64,000 nucleotides of DNA from Chaunax sp. Z400 (GCA_037577475.1 CM075197.1:9472018-9536017), one strand, 5' to 3'. Shown: positions 36,301 through 49,993, counted from the first letter of the stretch. The notes: generated by a model not told the origin, from the sequence alone. Numbers and translations are program-made.

Positions 36301-39254
36301 GTGAGTTAATTAAACGGACTGTAGGCGAGATATATGCAACGCACACATTCAGTGATGTCAGTCACTCTTCTTTTGTTACAGAACATTGTTTTCTCACCCT
36401 CTGCTTTTGGCCATATCAAGCTACTGGCTCAGAGGAGAGAATAGAAAGTGTGTTATGATTGGTTGCCCTTTCTGTTCCCCCCTCTTTTGTTGCTATGGGT
36501 GACACATTCCTTCTATTGATGCAATACCAACATTGTCGCAGTTGCCTCTGGTTGTCCCCCTCACCCAGCTACAGTATAATCTCATCTCCATCCCATTCTC
36601 TTTGTTTTAACGCTTCCTCATTGATTTCCTCCATTCCTTTGTCTCCGCTCCACTTGTTCTCACCTCCGTCTATATTTAGACAACACTCTAATTCTGTGTA
36701 GCTCCTTTTTCTTTTTTTTTGTCCTCCCATCTCTATTTGTCTGTTTTCTGATCGTCTCTCACCGCCTCACCTCTCTGCAGCTCGGCTGACCTATATTCCA
36801 ATGAGCCGTACAGTGCAGGCAGCTCGACTAGTGTTTACAGAGTGCGGTCGGTCCCTAGTTTCTGGGTCAGTGGGACATGCTGAGAAAAAAAGTCTTTCCC
36901 TTCATTCTTTCTGTCTTGTGCCCAACGGCACATGTCTGAGCCTCACGAGGTTAACCTTCAACTATTCGGCCAAGCAGAGACAGTTTAAAATAATACAGTG
37001 TGAATGTGAAGTTGATTCTTTGATTAGATTAGATTCCTTTGAAAGAATTTTAAAAGATTTCTGCTTTTTTTCCGCATTTAGAGGCGAAATAAATACTCTT
37101 ATCCCAGAATCTGGGCACAAATCTACATTCATTGCGAGAATACGCCTGTTGTTGCATAATGGTGTCAGATTTTGAGGAAGAGCAGAGTACATACAGTGCA
37201 AACACCTTGTCAGATTATGAGATTACAGGTTCAGACAGTGTAATAGTGCTTATGTAGTTTAACCTAGAGGTCCAGATGTTGAGTAACACACATTTACTGC
37301 TTTACACTTGATGGTTGACTGTTATACATTTAAACAGAAAACACCTTTTACATGAGCAAGGAAATATTCAAGCTTCCAATTTTTGATATGTTTTACCTTC
37401 AATATGATGGTTCATGATAATCTAAGTGCAGAGAGAGTCATTCTTTTTTTGTAGATTGACTCTATTCTGTAATATAACCGAGAAACAGGTAAATGAAACA
37501 TTTATTTATTTATTCATTTATTTGAATATTATCTGGTGGTGCCATGATCTTAAAGTCAGGTTATCTCCAAAGTCACTGGGATTCATTCTCTCGGAAAAAT
37601 TGATGTTCGTACCAAATTTATTTGATTTTTTTTTTACTGTGTTTGAGATGTTTCAGTCTGGAGTGGTGATCCAACAAATGACAAACATTGCCATCCCTAG
37701 AGCCAAGGCTTTTTAACATGGCTAAAAATAGAAGTTTGCATTTAAAAACGTTTTTCTTAAATCCACTGGTGTTAGGCGCTAATGATTTCAACTTTATACG
37801 AGTTGTGTCTAGAGGCACACCTGTTTATGTCATTACGGGGGCTCCCTGCTTTATTTAATCTCTGAGTCACCCTTTTCCACAGTTATGAGACTTTCCGAAT
37901 GAGTGTAACCCTAAATTTGTGCTATTCCTACTCGTGTCCCACCTCCCGCCTCTCGCTTCCTTTCTTTATTGTGGTCCTTGACATATATTTATCAATACCC
38001 CTCCTCCCAGCTGCTCCAACACCTCCAAATCTCTAACCTCTCAGCATCTTTAGCCTTGACCTGTGCTGCCTGCTGCCTTTGTTTGTCTTATCTGTTCACT
38101 CTTCACTCTGCATCACTGATTTCGCATTGAGTTGTTTTGGTGAAAATTGCTGCCACATTCCTCTGCAGATGAATGGTTCAGGGGTAGCAGTGTTTCAGAT
38201 AGTGCTGAGCAAGCTACTTGGAAAGTGTAGTGTGCTAAGATACCATTTACCTTATATATTACACGAAGCTGTAGCAAATTAAACTACAGCAACATGGCAA
38301 AAGTAGTTTGCAACATTGAAGCTGACTGATCTTACTAATCCTGAACAGAACGTTCTGCTCTGCTACTGCACCACTTGGTCAATAAATAAGGTAAACTATT
38401 GAAAAGATATTTAATTTGGAAAATGATGATGCAATCACCACGCTTTTGAGAAATGTAAACTAGTGAAGTAGCTACTAGCAATGCTGCTCCCTCCCAGCAG
38501 TGGTTCAGCAATATTTCTGAAAGGGTTTCTCCATGTGAAAGGGTTAGCTGTCCTTCATAGAGGGGTTTTCTTTGTGTGAAATCTTATGAAATGGATCCCT
38601 GGGAAGCCCATCACCCCTTGCCCTGTCTGCCCAAAATACCAGACAAATAGAAACAGCTTTACCTTTACTTTCCACTTTTGTGCCCTCTGCATGTGTCACA
38701 CTGATGACATTTTTGTGGTGTTAAGACTATTTATTTAAGGTGTGTTCTTATCTCAGTTGCCATTTATTTACGTAATTTCTAATTATAGTGGGGGTTTTTT
38801 CTTGCCTTCAGCAGCCTTAAAAATGTGACCTCAGATATTTCCACATGCTTAAAACGTTTAATAGACGCCTTTATGTCTACTGGGCGATGAGATGAAACAG
38901 GACCGTCAGCCTTGCAATGAACTCAGTGCCCTCATTACATCACAAAAGTCAACATCAGCTCATCAGGCTAAAGGTCAGGGGTCAGAGGCTGCAGACGGAG
39001 CAGATCAATAGTGGGGCCAGAAGGTCAGACAGCAAGGTCTAGTGACCATTTACTGGTTTCCAAGGGTGACATCATTAGATAAAGCCAGACAGCTAAGAAG
39101 AAACAAGTCTTTGATTACTATGCATGCTTAAGAGAGTACCAACATTAGGAGAAGTTAAAAAAATGTCTTAAAAGAATTTTTTTTAAGACAGATAATGGGC
39201 ACCAGCAGTTGTCATGGATTAACATATCTTTTTTGTTTGTTTTTATATTTACAG
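33373..39254 (+). other. Putative intron 1 of nfil3
   Basis: Nearly 6 kb from the donor at 33373 to the acceptor ttttatatttacag ending at 39254. It holds alternative exon/promoter candidates (34140-34164, 35100-35300), a poly-A run at 34565-34585, and a palindromic TTACGTAA at 38768-38775. No coding exon can be supported within it. Confidence 0.45.
38767..38776 (+). promoter_or_regulatory. NFIL3/PAR-bZIP D-box-like site in nfil3 intron
   Basis: TTTACGTAAT fits RTTAYGTAAY at 9 of 10 and contains TTACGTAA. It lies about 480 bases before the coding exon. Confidence 0.4.
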
Positions 39255-39764
39255 CCTTTCATCTTGCAGTCAACCACATCGAGAAGAGAAACAGAGAGAA
39301 GGAGCAAGAGCAAGGCTCCCCAAGAGACTGACACACTGAGGTAGACAGGCGACCTACACCCTGCTGTTTGCTCGGAGATCTAGGACAATTCTTCGCCGGC
39401 TTAGCCCAGTGTGTTGTTCTTACACTAAACATTTAACAACCAACAACAGAGAGGCAAGAGGGAAAGAAGAAAGAAAGAAACTCGCCTCATCCACTCAAGA
39501 CTGAGAAGAGTCGATACACTGGCCCAAAACCCCTTAAGTGGATAAATGAGGGTCACTAATCCTGAGCTCCAGCTATTCTTTTTGGCTAATTTGGACACTT
39601 GAGGTCCCCCTCCGTCAAAACTACACTGAATCTGCAATCAAAAAGCAAGAAGTTTGAGAGAAAACTGTCAAAGATTGTTTTTGCTATCACCCCCTCCTTC
39701 CCTTGACCTCTGAACTGCTTATTCCCCAGTTGCACAAGAAACATTTCAAGCTGGCTAGACAAGA
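39255..39764 (+). other. 5' UTR part of the nfil3 coding exon, with one upstream ORF
   Basis: It starts after a pyrimidine-rich tract and tttacag. The 510-base leader contains one upstream ATG (39546-39548) that opens an 18-codon frame closing at TGA 39600-39602, 162 bases before the main start. This could lower translation of the main frame. Confidence 0.45.
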
Positions 39765-40572
39765 ATGGAAAATCTGACTACAGCTCTCAAAACATTGAAC
39801 AAAAACTCAGGGACTGATCTAAACTGCCTTGAGACCCTCAATGGTTATGAGGAGTCTTCTTCTGTCCATGGAAGTCCAGCTCGCATGGGGCGTCTTATCA
39901 AACCCAAACCCAATATGACCTGCAGGCGAAAGCGTGAGTTCATTTCTGACGAGAAGAAGGATGCCTCCTATTGGGAGAAACGCCGCAAAAACAACGAGGC
40001 CGCCAAGCGCTCCCGGGAGAAGCGGCGTCTCAATGATATGGTTTTGGAGAACCGTGTCATTGCGCTGAATGATGAGAATGTAAGGCTCAAGACAGAGCTG
40101 CTCCAGCTGAAGCTGCGCTTTGGCCTCATAAGCACTGCCTCCTACATTGAAAAGAGCCAGCAGATTGGTGGGGGCAACAACATAGGAAATGGAAGCTCAC
40201 CCTCCTCCTCCTCTACCCAGTACTACTCCAGCGGGTACTCTAGCAGTTCTCAGGTAATGATGAACTCTGATTCCTCAGAAACAGAGCAGTCGGGCCGCAG
40301 CGAGGGCCACAGGCAGCTGGTGAAATACTCCCCACGTGGCTCCCTCTCTGACATGTCGGATGGCTCTTCCAGGGACAGCCCTGAGCCGATTCCGTTTGAG
40401 ATCAAACAGGAAGCTGACAGGCTGGAGATGGACATTGCCAATGGCACCACCACCCAGATCATGTTCAACATCCACCGTGGTCTCGCCTCAGTGCCCACTC
40501 ACCACCAGATCCAGCAGCATTCTCAGGAGCTGGAGGCTGCATATCATAGCCAGCAGCAGCAGCAGCCCCTCC

Positions 40573-40604
<32 letters not shown>

Positions 40605-41657
40605 CAACAACAACCCCATCAGGAGCTTGTTACACCTATTAACACTGTTAGTCAGTCTGCCCTTCACCCACCTGCTGCCCAGAGGAGTGTCATTCTGTAT
40701 GGCTCCAGCAGTGCCTCCTATCCTGTCGACACCCTGACAAGGCCGCAGGACATTGATCTGCAGGTAGCCCAGAAGCAGATCAGTTGCAGCAGCCAACTGT
40801 CCCAGTCCACTACAGAGAGCTCCACAGAGACACTGGCTGAGGTGACAAAACAGCTGGAGAGGAAGACATTAGACTCCCCGCCATACGAGTTCTCAGACAG
40901 TCGTAACGAGGTTGGAGACAGACAGGTGTACAGAATTAGCCAATTTCCCCAGCAACACCTGCATCAGGAGGAGCAGCAGCAGCAGCAAGAGAGTGATTCA
41001 TCTACAGAGCTCATCCACAAACGTGTGGAGATGGTCAACCAATCCCACCTGTACCACCATCTCCAGCAGCCTCTTCATTCATACCTCAGTGCCCAAGATG
41101 AGGAGCCACCTGTGCTTACCTACGAGGGTGGGCCCAGGAGCGAGCCGTGTTACCAAAGCCAATCAAGCTCCTCAAGTAAGGACACCTCATCCAGCGATGG
41201 AGATCCCCGCAGCTCTGACAAAGAGGCCTCAACGGATGATGACGAGTCACCCTCCTCATCCTGCTCAGATATGGGCAGCTACCGCAATCAGCATCTTACC
41301 AGCATCCACCTGCCTTCCTCACCTCTGCCCTCTTCACAGGCCTGCTTTCAGGGCCAGGGCCGGGATCCCCAGGGGGAGGTGAAGGGCACAGCATTGCCTC
41401 ACAAACTCAGACTCAAACACCGGGCCATGAGTAGTGGTAGCAGCAGCAACTGCTCTGGCCAGGAGTCCCCTACAACCCCTCCTTCTGCCACACCACCTCC
41501 CCTACCCCAGCATACCTACTTGTCCTTCATGCCACAGCAGAACATTAAGCGAGAGAGAGCAGGTGGAGCTGGTAAACAGGCGGCCTCAGGGGAGGGGGCC
41601 AAGAAGGAGAGTGGGAAAAAGGAGACAGGTGGACGACGAACCAAGAGGCGAGATTAG
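39765..41657 (+). CDS. nfil3: NFIL3 (E4BP4) bZIP transcriptional repressor
   Basis: A 630-residue bZIP factor of the circadian, immune-cell and metabolic repressor family that binds D-box DNA in the nucleus. Basic region: CRRKREFI (about 53-60), then YWEKRRKNNEAAKRSREKRR (69-88). Zipper Leu at 94, 101, 108 and 115, ending LRFGLIS, closer to mammalian NFIL3 than the upstream paralogue. It then has a YSPRGSLSDMSDGSS block, a SUMO-type site IKQE (213-216), a Gln5-Pro-Leu-His5-Gln9 tract (about 262-285), an acidic Ser-rich stretch (about 470-505), LPHKLRLKHRAM (544-555), a second SUMO-type IKRE (594-597) and a Lys/Arg-rich end. The length exceeds human NFIL3 (about 460 residues), mostly through low-complexity sequence. 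Unlike the upstream paralogue it has no C-terminal coil. The start has a strong context (A at -3, G at +4). The single coding exon fits the family. Ohnologue naming in fish is uncertain. Confidence 0.93.
40549..40614 (+). repeat. In-frame CAG/CAC/CAA triplet tract
   Basis: CAG x5, then CCC CTC, CAC x5 and CAA x9, encoding Gln, His, Gln runs inside nfil3. Likely length-variable between individuals or species. Confidence 0.9.
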
Positions 41658-43712
41658 GTGACAGCCACTTGTAGAACTTGTCACAACAAATTTCTCCCTT
41701 AAGAACTACCCTGCCATCATGCCTTTGCCCCATAATCATATCCCCTCCTCAAGCCCTTGGGACAGGAAGCTGGGCTTTTCTACTCCCCTACCCCTAATTT
41801 CACCAAAAAGGCTGGACATTTTGTAGGGCTGTATCATATCTGTATATACTGTACAAATTTGTCATTTCTTTCATCCTTTACATACTTAACAGAAGCACTT
41901 TTGTTTATGTGATGAGAGGAGGAATGGAACTGCCAGCTTTTCTACTTTTGTAATCCAACAATAAAAAGCACAGTTCGTCAGCATACTGTACATCGACATT
42001 TTTGTCACTTACAAAAGAGAATGTAGGAAAATTAAAAGTTTTGAGCTTTATCAGTATAAATTTGGTACATATCTGACTATAGACAAACATACACATGTAT
42101 GGCTATCTGCCTTAAATAAAATCAAATGCAAACATACACTGGGGACAATTCCCTCGACCAAAGAAGCACTAACACTACAAATATTTGGTTCCATACCTCT
42201 TCCCAGACCCTACCTCTACCAACCCATACTCTCCTAGACCATCTCCATTATTTCACAAAAGATCGCCATCACCTTTATTTTTTAAGCACTTGGTTTTTAT
42301 ATTGATGTGATATATGAATATATGTATCTATTATAAATATATATTTTACAAAGAAATTTGAATACAAATTCAACAAAAATGCGACAAACCTCCAATGGTA
42401 AAAAGAGGGTTTTGAAAGTCACCATCCTATTAAGAATCACACTTGCTATATAGCCACATTGTCCACCATTGCTACAGGACCCACCTGAATCAAAACACCT
42501 CTCCCTTGATTGTTAAGCTTTAGCATTAATCTGTTATTAATGCCCTGTTTACGAAGAAATGGCCGTCCAGTTTGGAGCGCCTACAGCACTGAATGGAGAA
42601 AATGTTGTTTCCTGAGGCACAGGCCTCATTAAAATGTTTGAATTTCTTAACCTTTAACCAGCCTTTAAATATTCGGTGGAATTCACCAGCTGCAGGCTCG
42701 TCGCCTTTAGTTTATTTTAGGTTTATCAACCATATCTCGTTGTTACCATTCACTGGCCCAATGTATTTATTTCCCTGTTCTCCACATGCCCATCACTGTA
42801 GAAAAGCCCACAGGAACATAGACGGAGAATGTGTACAGACCTTTCGAGGTACACACTGCAGCCTTGAGTTTGAACTGTAATATAGGCACACGGGATGCTT
42901 GGGGGGCAAAAGTAGCTCAGATTCAAGCTCCTCTTTTTGTAATCTAAGAAATGAGGTCTTTTCGTGTGACTAAGGATGGCCCTCGAGGCTCATATTAGAT
43001 CCAGGATAATTGAGTTGTTGTGAAATCAAAAGCAAATGCCAAAACAAATTTCTCTAACCTTCAGATAGTTGTTAAAATTCCCCCACAACAGCCTGAGCTT
43101 AAACGAATGAAGAAATGGATGTGTCTTGTTTCCCTTGTGCCTCCATTATTCAGTTCACTGGTTATTCATCTCTAACTCATGGTGGCTCTGCTACTAGGCA
43201 GTGATGAATTGCCTGCACTGGATCGTAATTCAACGGATGTCTATGTACCATGTTTGGCTTTTTTGGTGCTTGTGTATAAATGTAAAGCTCCCCCACCCCC
43301 ACCCCCCCACCCCACCCCACCCTTGAACAACACTGTAATGTTTATTGCATTGGTTTTATATCCTCCTTTTTTCGTCAAGGTGTTGTTCCTTATCCTATAT
43401 ACTGTGTCTCTTCTCTTATTGACTGTGATGACATGTATTTGCCTCATCCCCCCCACACCCACCCACCCCGCCCTTTTTCAGTGTGTATTAATCAGTAATG
43501 TTTGTAGTTTTGCTGATGGTTTTATGAAAACGATAAGAAAAAAGAAACAAGCAAAGATAGCGTGGTGTTTAGAAATGGATGGTGGTTGGTCTGGTTGGTC
43601 ATTACCATCGCTTCCTTATGACATGAATATGTATGTAAAGACACTAATGTTCATTGTGGAAGATGGGAGCATTTCAAGTTTGAAAAATAAATAAAAAGAA
43701 TGTTGACCCTAT
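41658..43712 (+). other. nfil3 3' UTR with alternative poly(A) signals
   Basis: No gene is visible in this 2-kb stretch. It contains AATAAA at 41960-41965, 42115-42120, 43686-43691 and 43690-43695, so 3' UTRs of about 0.3, 0.5 and 2.05 kb are possible. ATTTA-type AU-rich pieces are scattered (for example near 42766), fitting an unstable regulatory mRNA. C-rich runs occur at about 43290-43322 and 43448-43472. Confidence 0.5.
43686..43695 (+). terminator. Distal poly(A) signals of nfil3
   Basis: Two overlapping AATAAA hexamers (AATAAATAAA). They are the strongest candidate end of the long nfil3 transcript. Confidence 0.5.
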
Positions 43713-45392
43713 CTACCTATCATGAAAAGGGCCTGGTTTTCTTTACCTTTCACCAGTTTCAGTGTGGTTTAGCACAATGACACATATTTGGATGTTACAC
43801 ACATATACAGTACATGCACACTTTACTGAATGATCATATTTCTACAGCCCACAAAGCACAAAGCAAGGCTAAAACTGAAGTGGGCAGCCATTTCAGTTTG
43901 TCTTAAAACACCGGTTTTACGCAGCAGTGACTGTCTGTATGCAGACAAGCAAACTGTCAGCCTGTCATCTTATTGACTGTAATGATGTTCTATAAACCTT
44001 ATACCAGAAACACTGGTTGGGTACAGTAATACATTACTCAGTGACATAACAGAATGAAACACCACCAGTGAGCAAACATGATAAAATAGGGCAACAGAGG
44101 ATTTGAACCATACTGAACATACTAAGGTCTCCTGACACTGTATGTATGCTCGACAATTAATGTCTCTATTTGCTGTAAGGTTGTCTATTTTTGTATTTTT
44201 TTGTACTTCAGACCTTTAGACATTTTCAGGCACACACACACTGTGCCTTTCACCATTATGCAGAAATAGTGCTGTATGGAGCTTCCCCATGGGTAACACA
44301 CTCCTTTTAGCATGAGAAGATGACCTGCAATGAGATGAGCGTCGCAGTGACACACTTTGCCCGGTGGATTCAGAGAACTCTCTGGCACGCTTATCTGATG
44401 TAACACTGGCCTACTTCTAATAGACATGAGTTTAATGCATGAAAATACCATCACATGCTGCTATCACCAACTCCTCTGATTGCAGCCTCTGCACTTGGAA
44501 TTCATCGTTGAACCTCTTTGATTCGTCATCACTCTACATTAGCTGCACGTTAAAAGGACAATGTGAAGCTGAAAAATGAATAAAATCACTGTCAGTTCTA
44601 AAATGCATCACCATGCTCGAACATGATCTCACCTGGCAGGCGGGGGGAAAAAAGCCAAAGGATTATTTTTATTGGAACATCCCACCACACACATACACAC
44701 AGTCACCCCAAAATATTTATAGGATAGTAGCAACACAGACTGAACTGTTTCAATCTAAACTAGCTAAATGTGGAATGGGAGTCAGCTCTGTGTGATGCAG
44801 GACAAAGCCGGGGCAGAGACGGTCTGATCCTCTGACTGCTGCTGCCAACTCAGCTGTCTCACAAACCTCCTGGCCAAGTCCCACTGCATTCTTTGTATTG
44901 AGACAGAAAAGCCTGCTGTGTTATCAAAGCCCATGGTCTGACTCAAAGGTAACATGATGCCATATTTCAGGAGCACACAGCCTATATATGAATAGTTGAT
45001 ATTTAACTCACATTTTGTCTCCTTAATTTGCACCCGTATTATTCCTTTACACACAAAATGTATAAATTAATTCCAGTAGATGTGCATTTCAATGCATTAT
45101 AGTGTTATGTGATGTTTTAGTGGTGTTATTACACATCCGGTGCAAACAATGGGGTTATTAATCAGTAAGCATATGTAATAGTTCTTAGATAATATATTTT
45201 TTCTTTGTCTCCCGCCCTCTAAAAACTAAAACGAGGTCATGTTCAAAACAACATAAAGGGCAAAGGGAGGAGCAGTGCAGGGGGAAGGAGGAGGAGGATA
45301 CAGGAGGGGAGGGAAGTTAACCCAGTGCACTAACTTGATCTAAGCCTGCAAACAAAGCACCTCTTTGAGGCTGATACCCTTCACAATGCTCT

Positions 45393-45395
<3 letters not shown>

Positions 45396-45430
<35 letters not shown>

Positions 45431-45494
45431 CACACACACAAGAAAATACATGTATGCACACCAATGCACATTCCCTCACACACACACACACACA
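45396..45494. repeat. (CT)n and (CA)n microsatellites
   Basis: CT dinucleotides at about 45396-45427, CA at about 45430-45440 and again at about 45478-45495, with unique sequence between. Confidence 0.9.
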
Positions 45495-48400
45495 CCCATT
45501 AAGAAAGAAAAGAAAAAGCACACACTGCCATCCCGATAAGCATCTGGGGGAGTTAATAAACGTGGCATTCGTTACAATTGCCACCCTACATAGCATCCAT
45601 GGGATCGCGCCAAGGTGACACACCCTGCAGCATTTTGGTGCGTGCCCCACTTTCCTGATTTGACTTAAACGCTGCAGCAACGGAGCTTGCATAAACAGGT
45701 CAGAAGGAAAAGTAGGTCAACATGCACAGGAAGGGAGGAGAGAGGAACAGGATGAGTAAAGAGAGGGAGGGAGAGAGTGCACTGGTGGACGAGTCGAGGA
45801 AGGTTATGTCTCCATCCGTGTCACTTTCGTGTGTCTGCAGAGATGCACTTGGCAAACAGAGCAGAAACAGGGCTCTCGTGTTACCTGGTTCCCCTTTACA
45901 GCCTGGGTAAAGGACAGGTTAGTGGACCAGGAAAGGACTGTGTGTTTGTGTTGCTGTGTGTGTGTGTGATGGGGAGCAGAATGGAAAAGGGGGGACCCCG
46001 GAAGTCTGCAGATCTGGTTTGTTTCCAAGACGGCTCTCTAGAAGCTTCTGAGACATTTCTGGGGCAGGTTTCAAGATTCTTGCAAAGCCAGGTCAGATTC
46101 AGGTTCAGAATTCCCCTGCAATGTGGAGCATGCATGGTGTTGTAACCACATTTGCAGCATATGCACATCTGCCATTACTGATGAAACAGGCGTACAGGAA
46201 GGCCAAATCCATTCATTGAGTAATGTTATTCCTAACAAATGATGCAAATTCTTTGCATGATAGCTTTGTTTAGTCCATGATTCGCAGTGATTCACACGAA
46301 TGATTACTGATACACAATGCCTACAATCTTTTCCTGTGAAAAGATTTTTAAGTAATGCCAGTCAACAATATATCTGTTCATTAAAAATGCTATAATTAAC
46401 TCCAAAATATCAAAATCATCAAAAATACCCTGCCAGACAGCTTTAAACAGCTTTGATTTCACATAGCTCTGACGTCTTGTTGTTCTTGACTGGTCCGCAC
46501 CATCTTATTTACATGCTCCGTATTCTTGTGAGACTTCATAAAGCTTTCAAAGAGGATCAGCTGATTTGGAATGAGATTCTCATGTTCTTGTGAAATCACG
46601 TAAATGCAGCGAGAGACTATAGGAAAATGAGATCTGCAAACATCCAATGAAGTACACTTTTTTTTTTCCAAGGAAGGATATAAATGATTGCAAACAGACC
46701 TTAGGATGTTGTGTTGTTTACTATGTAAACTTGCTGTCTCACCTTTCAGTAAGAATTCAAGAAGAAACAATCATTTCTCCTTTTGGTAGCCTCAGAATGC
46801 TCCAGTTTCACCTCAAAGTTTTAAAAGTTCTGCAGCGCACCATCCCTCTGCTCAGTCACTTTGCTTCCTAAAGACCTCATACTCAATTTTTCTAGAAAAA
46901 AAAAAACATCAGTGCTTTAGCAGAAAGTCTTAACACGGAATCCTCACACAGAGGAGCAACATAAAGGTAACATCCCGGTAAATCAATATGGTAGCTTCAT
47001 GAGATTAAGGGGATTAAGGTTGAATGTAATGACTATTAAGAAAGTTAATCACGACAGTGGCTAGCTATGTCCCTAAATTAGCTGTGTTTGGGTTAAGAGA
47101 ATACACAGCCACATAAAATGCTGCAGTCACTTTGTGAAAGTCTGAACGTATACACTCACACACAGAAACACACACACTCCCCTCACACGGATGTACTTAT
47201 ATACACTTATTTAGTATGCTGATGGGATGCCCTACATGCGGACCCCTCTCAATGCAGTCAATGAACAATTAGATGTTCATAAGAGACCTATCTTATTTTC
47301 TTCGTTGAATACTTAGTGAATACTTGCTCTTTCTAATTTGATTACTTGATTGATCCTTGGAATAATGGTAGAACACTTTACTGCTAAAGTAATTGATGGT
47401 TGAAGCTCTGGGTTACAGTGACCTGGATACTAACAAGGAGAAGACCTGTTTTAAAAATGTTTCTATCACTAATCCCTTCCTGAAATGCACATGTATGCAT
47501 TATATTAAAGCAAGCACACCTGTGCATATAAACTTAGTTATGTACATAATTTGAGGTGATGATGTTCACTGATGATGACTTGACCTACATTTACAACCCT
47601 AAGGCACAAACCCCAGCAGAAGTTCTCATTACCATGTTGTAAATGTACAGTACAGTGAATTAAACATTACCATTACATAAACCTGAAGAAAAAAAACATC
47701 ATGGTTTCTTAAAAAAAAAAACAAAAAAAAAACAACAACACTGCATTCTTGGAAAAGTATTCCTTCTTCAAAGCCAGTCATGAGAAAAAGCATTTTGCTA
47801 GCTCGAGGCTACGCACACTTTGAAAGAGGTCACAGGCAGAGGCAGCAACAATAAAGAGGTAAAAATCTGAAGAAGAGTAATGAGAAGTTAGAGGTGAAGA
47901 AATGCAGTAAAATTAAGTGATGGAGGAGAGGAAGATACAAAGTGTTGAAAAAGAAACAAAAATGAAATATTTTGAGTGCGTATTTTCAGTTGGAGATGAA
48001 GTGACAGCATCTTTAGTTTTAGCAAACAGCAGTGAGAGATGAGGTGAATGACTCATCAAATGCTCCATGCAGTTGTTCCCTCACATTTAAACTGGTCTGA
48101 AGCGGCTGCTGGACTGAATAGAGCTGGGACAGGGAGTGGCCTTGCCCTGATTTATCTTTGGGCCCTCCGCAGCCCTGTAGTCAAAGCATACTCTCTTGTC
48201 TGGGTCATACGTGCACACAAACGCACAAAAGAGCTTGTTGACCTGCAACTGGAGCCTCTCCCCTCCAAAGTGTGGGCTGACTCCTAAAGTCATGTAAGAG
48301 GTATACAGACATGTCAGACTCAGCGCATGTATTCCTGATGAACAAGTCAGTGGGGTGGGGTTGGATCAGGGCTGTAACTGCAAAGCCTGGTTCTGCCAGA

Positions 48401-48803
48401 TTGCATTAGAGTGCAGTAGAAAAAAAGTCCAGAGGGGGAGATGGAGAAAGAAAAAACAGGTGTCTGCTTGTGTAGATGCTCATTCTGCAGGTGTACGAGC
48501 AAAAATCTGCATTGTCCAAAGTCCAAGGGGGAGTTGGCGAGGTGGCAAATAATCAATGATGGCTGAGGCCCCGGAGGGCACAGAGAGGGGGTGGGAAAGC
48601 AAAAACAAAGAGTCGACTGTGTCATTCACCCCATCGGCTTCCTTCCTGGTCGGCCACAAGGTCGTTGACAGAATACAGCCAGAGAAATGAAAAAATAAAA
48701 AGGACCTGAAAATCTTCTCAGCATACCAGCTCACTGCAGCCCCACCCAAACACAAATCCCCACCAAACAGTATGTTAGCTCACAGAAGTGATGTGGGGAA
48801 GAC

Positions 48804-48817
<14 letters not shown>

Positions 48818-48847
<30 letters not shown>
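48818..48847 (+). repeat. Poly-G run (G30)
   Basis: Thirty consecutive G after a short GT repeat. The exact length is likely uncertain in any assembly. Confidence 0.95.
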
Positions 48848-48848
<1 letters not shown>

Positions 48849-49993
48849 GACACAAATACCGCACATTTTTCTGTTTGTGTGTTGATCGCAGCTCTGGCCT
48901 GTAACCCACCCTTTCAGCTCCACCTGAGCCCTCAACGCCCAGCGAGTCGCTTTATCAGAGGGAGATGCTGGGGCTCAGGCAGCGGGTAGATCTGGATCGG
49001 ACTAATACGTATCAAGAACTTTTAAATATATCACATGTTTTCACATATTTAAAATGTCTAAACCTGCTATCACAAAGCCAAGGCAGTAAATCAAAGAATG
49101 GAAAACATAGTTTCACCAAGATCACAATGCAATAACACACTGATGCTGTCTAATGTCAGATGGTCTGACATCTTGTAAATAATTTGTTTTCCCTTAACTG
49201 CTTCACCTTGTGTTAATCACATAGTGAATAATAATAGTGATTAATAGTGAATAATAGTGAATAATTCATTGTAAGTGTACATGCAATGTTCTTCTGTATG
49301 ATTCCACCTGAATCTTGAAGCATTGTTTATCATCTTTTACACCTTCATGCTTTACTGTTTTGCAATAAGGAATAAAAAGCGATGAAGGGAATGCACAGAA
49401 AGGAATGTGTTTACATAATGTAACGATAAACCTGAATACGATTATAGTGAAATTCAGTGAAGCAAACACTGAACATTTGGCTTGAGTTGAGTGTGCCGCT
49501 GCGGAGATATCAAACAGCCAGTGTTGTAAATGAAACTGTGCTAATGTGATATAAATATTGACTCAGTGGATATAAAAGGGTTTATGACACACATCATAAT
49601 GAAGCTTTTACTGGTAATGTGTGACGAGTTTTTACAATAACATGGAAGTGCATTGTCCCCGTGCAAAGGCGGGACCAAAGTCTATTCTTAAAAACTTTGA
49701 AAACATAACACTTCAGTTGTGTTGTGATGTTTTTTTTGCTGTTTTATCTACTTTATCTCTTTCCCTTCATCCACAAACACTGCATTCACAGAAGACGTAT
49801 CCCAAGTCATAGTTGTTGTGGTGTGAGTTGGAAAGCACTGGGCAGGGTGTTACACAATACGAGGCAAACTGTTGCCTGTGGTTGTACTTGAGTAACACAC
49901 GGCTGCCTGTGTTTCTGTGGGATCTGGGCAGGGTGAGTGTGGAATGTTTGTTTTGATTTTAGAGGCGTCAGTCGGAGGGCCCAGAACGGTGGA

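Noticed and set aside
40250..40796. Antisense and shifted frames within nfil3
   Set aside because: Shadows of the real coding frame; no motifs.
45777..46145. Exon-like block with acceptor near 45840 and donor near 45905
   Set aside because: All three frames are open, no motif is seen and no partner exon is found.
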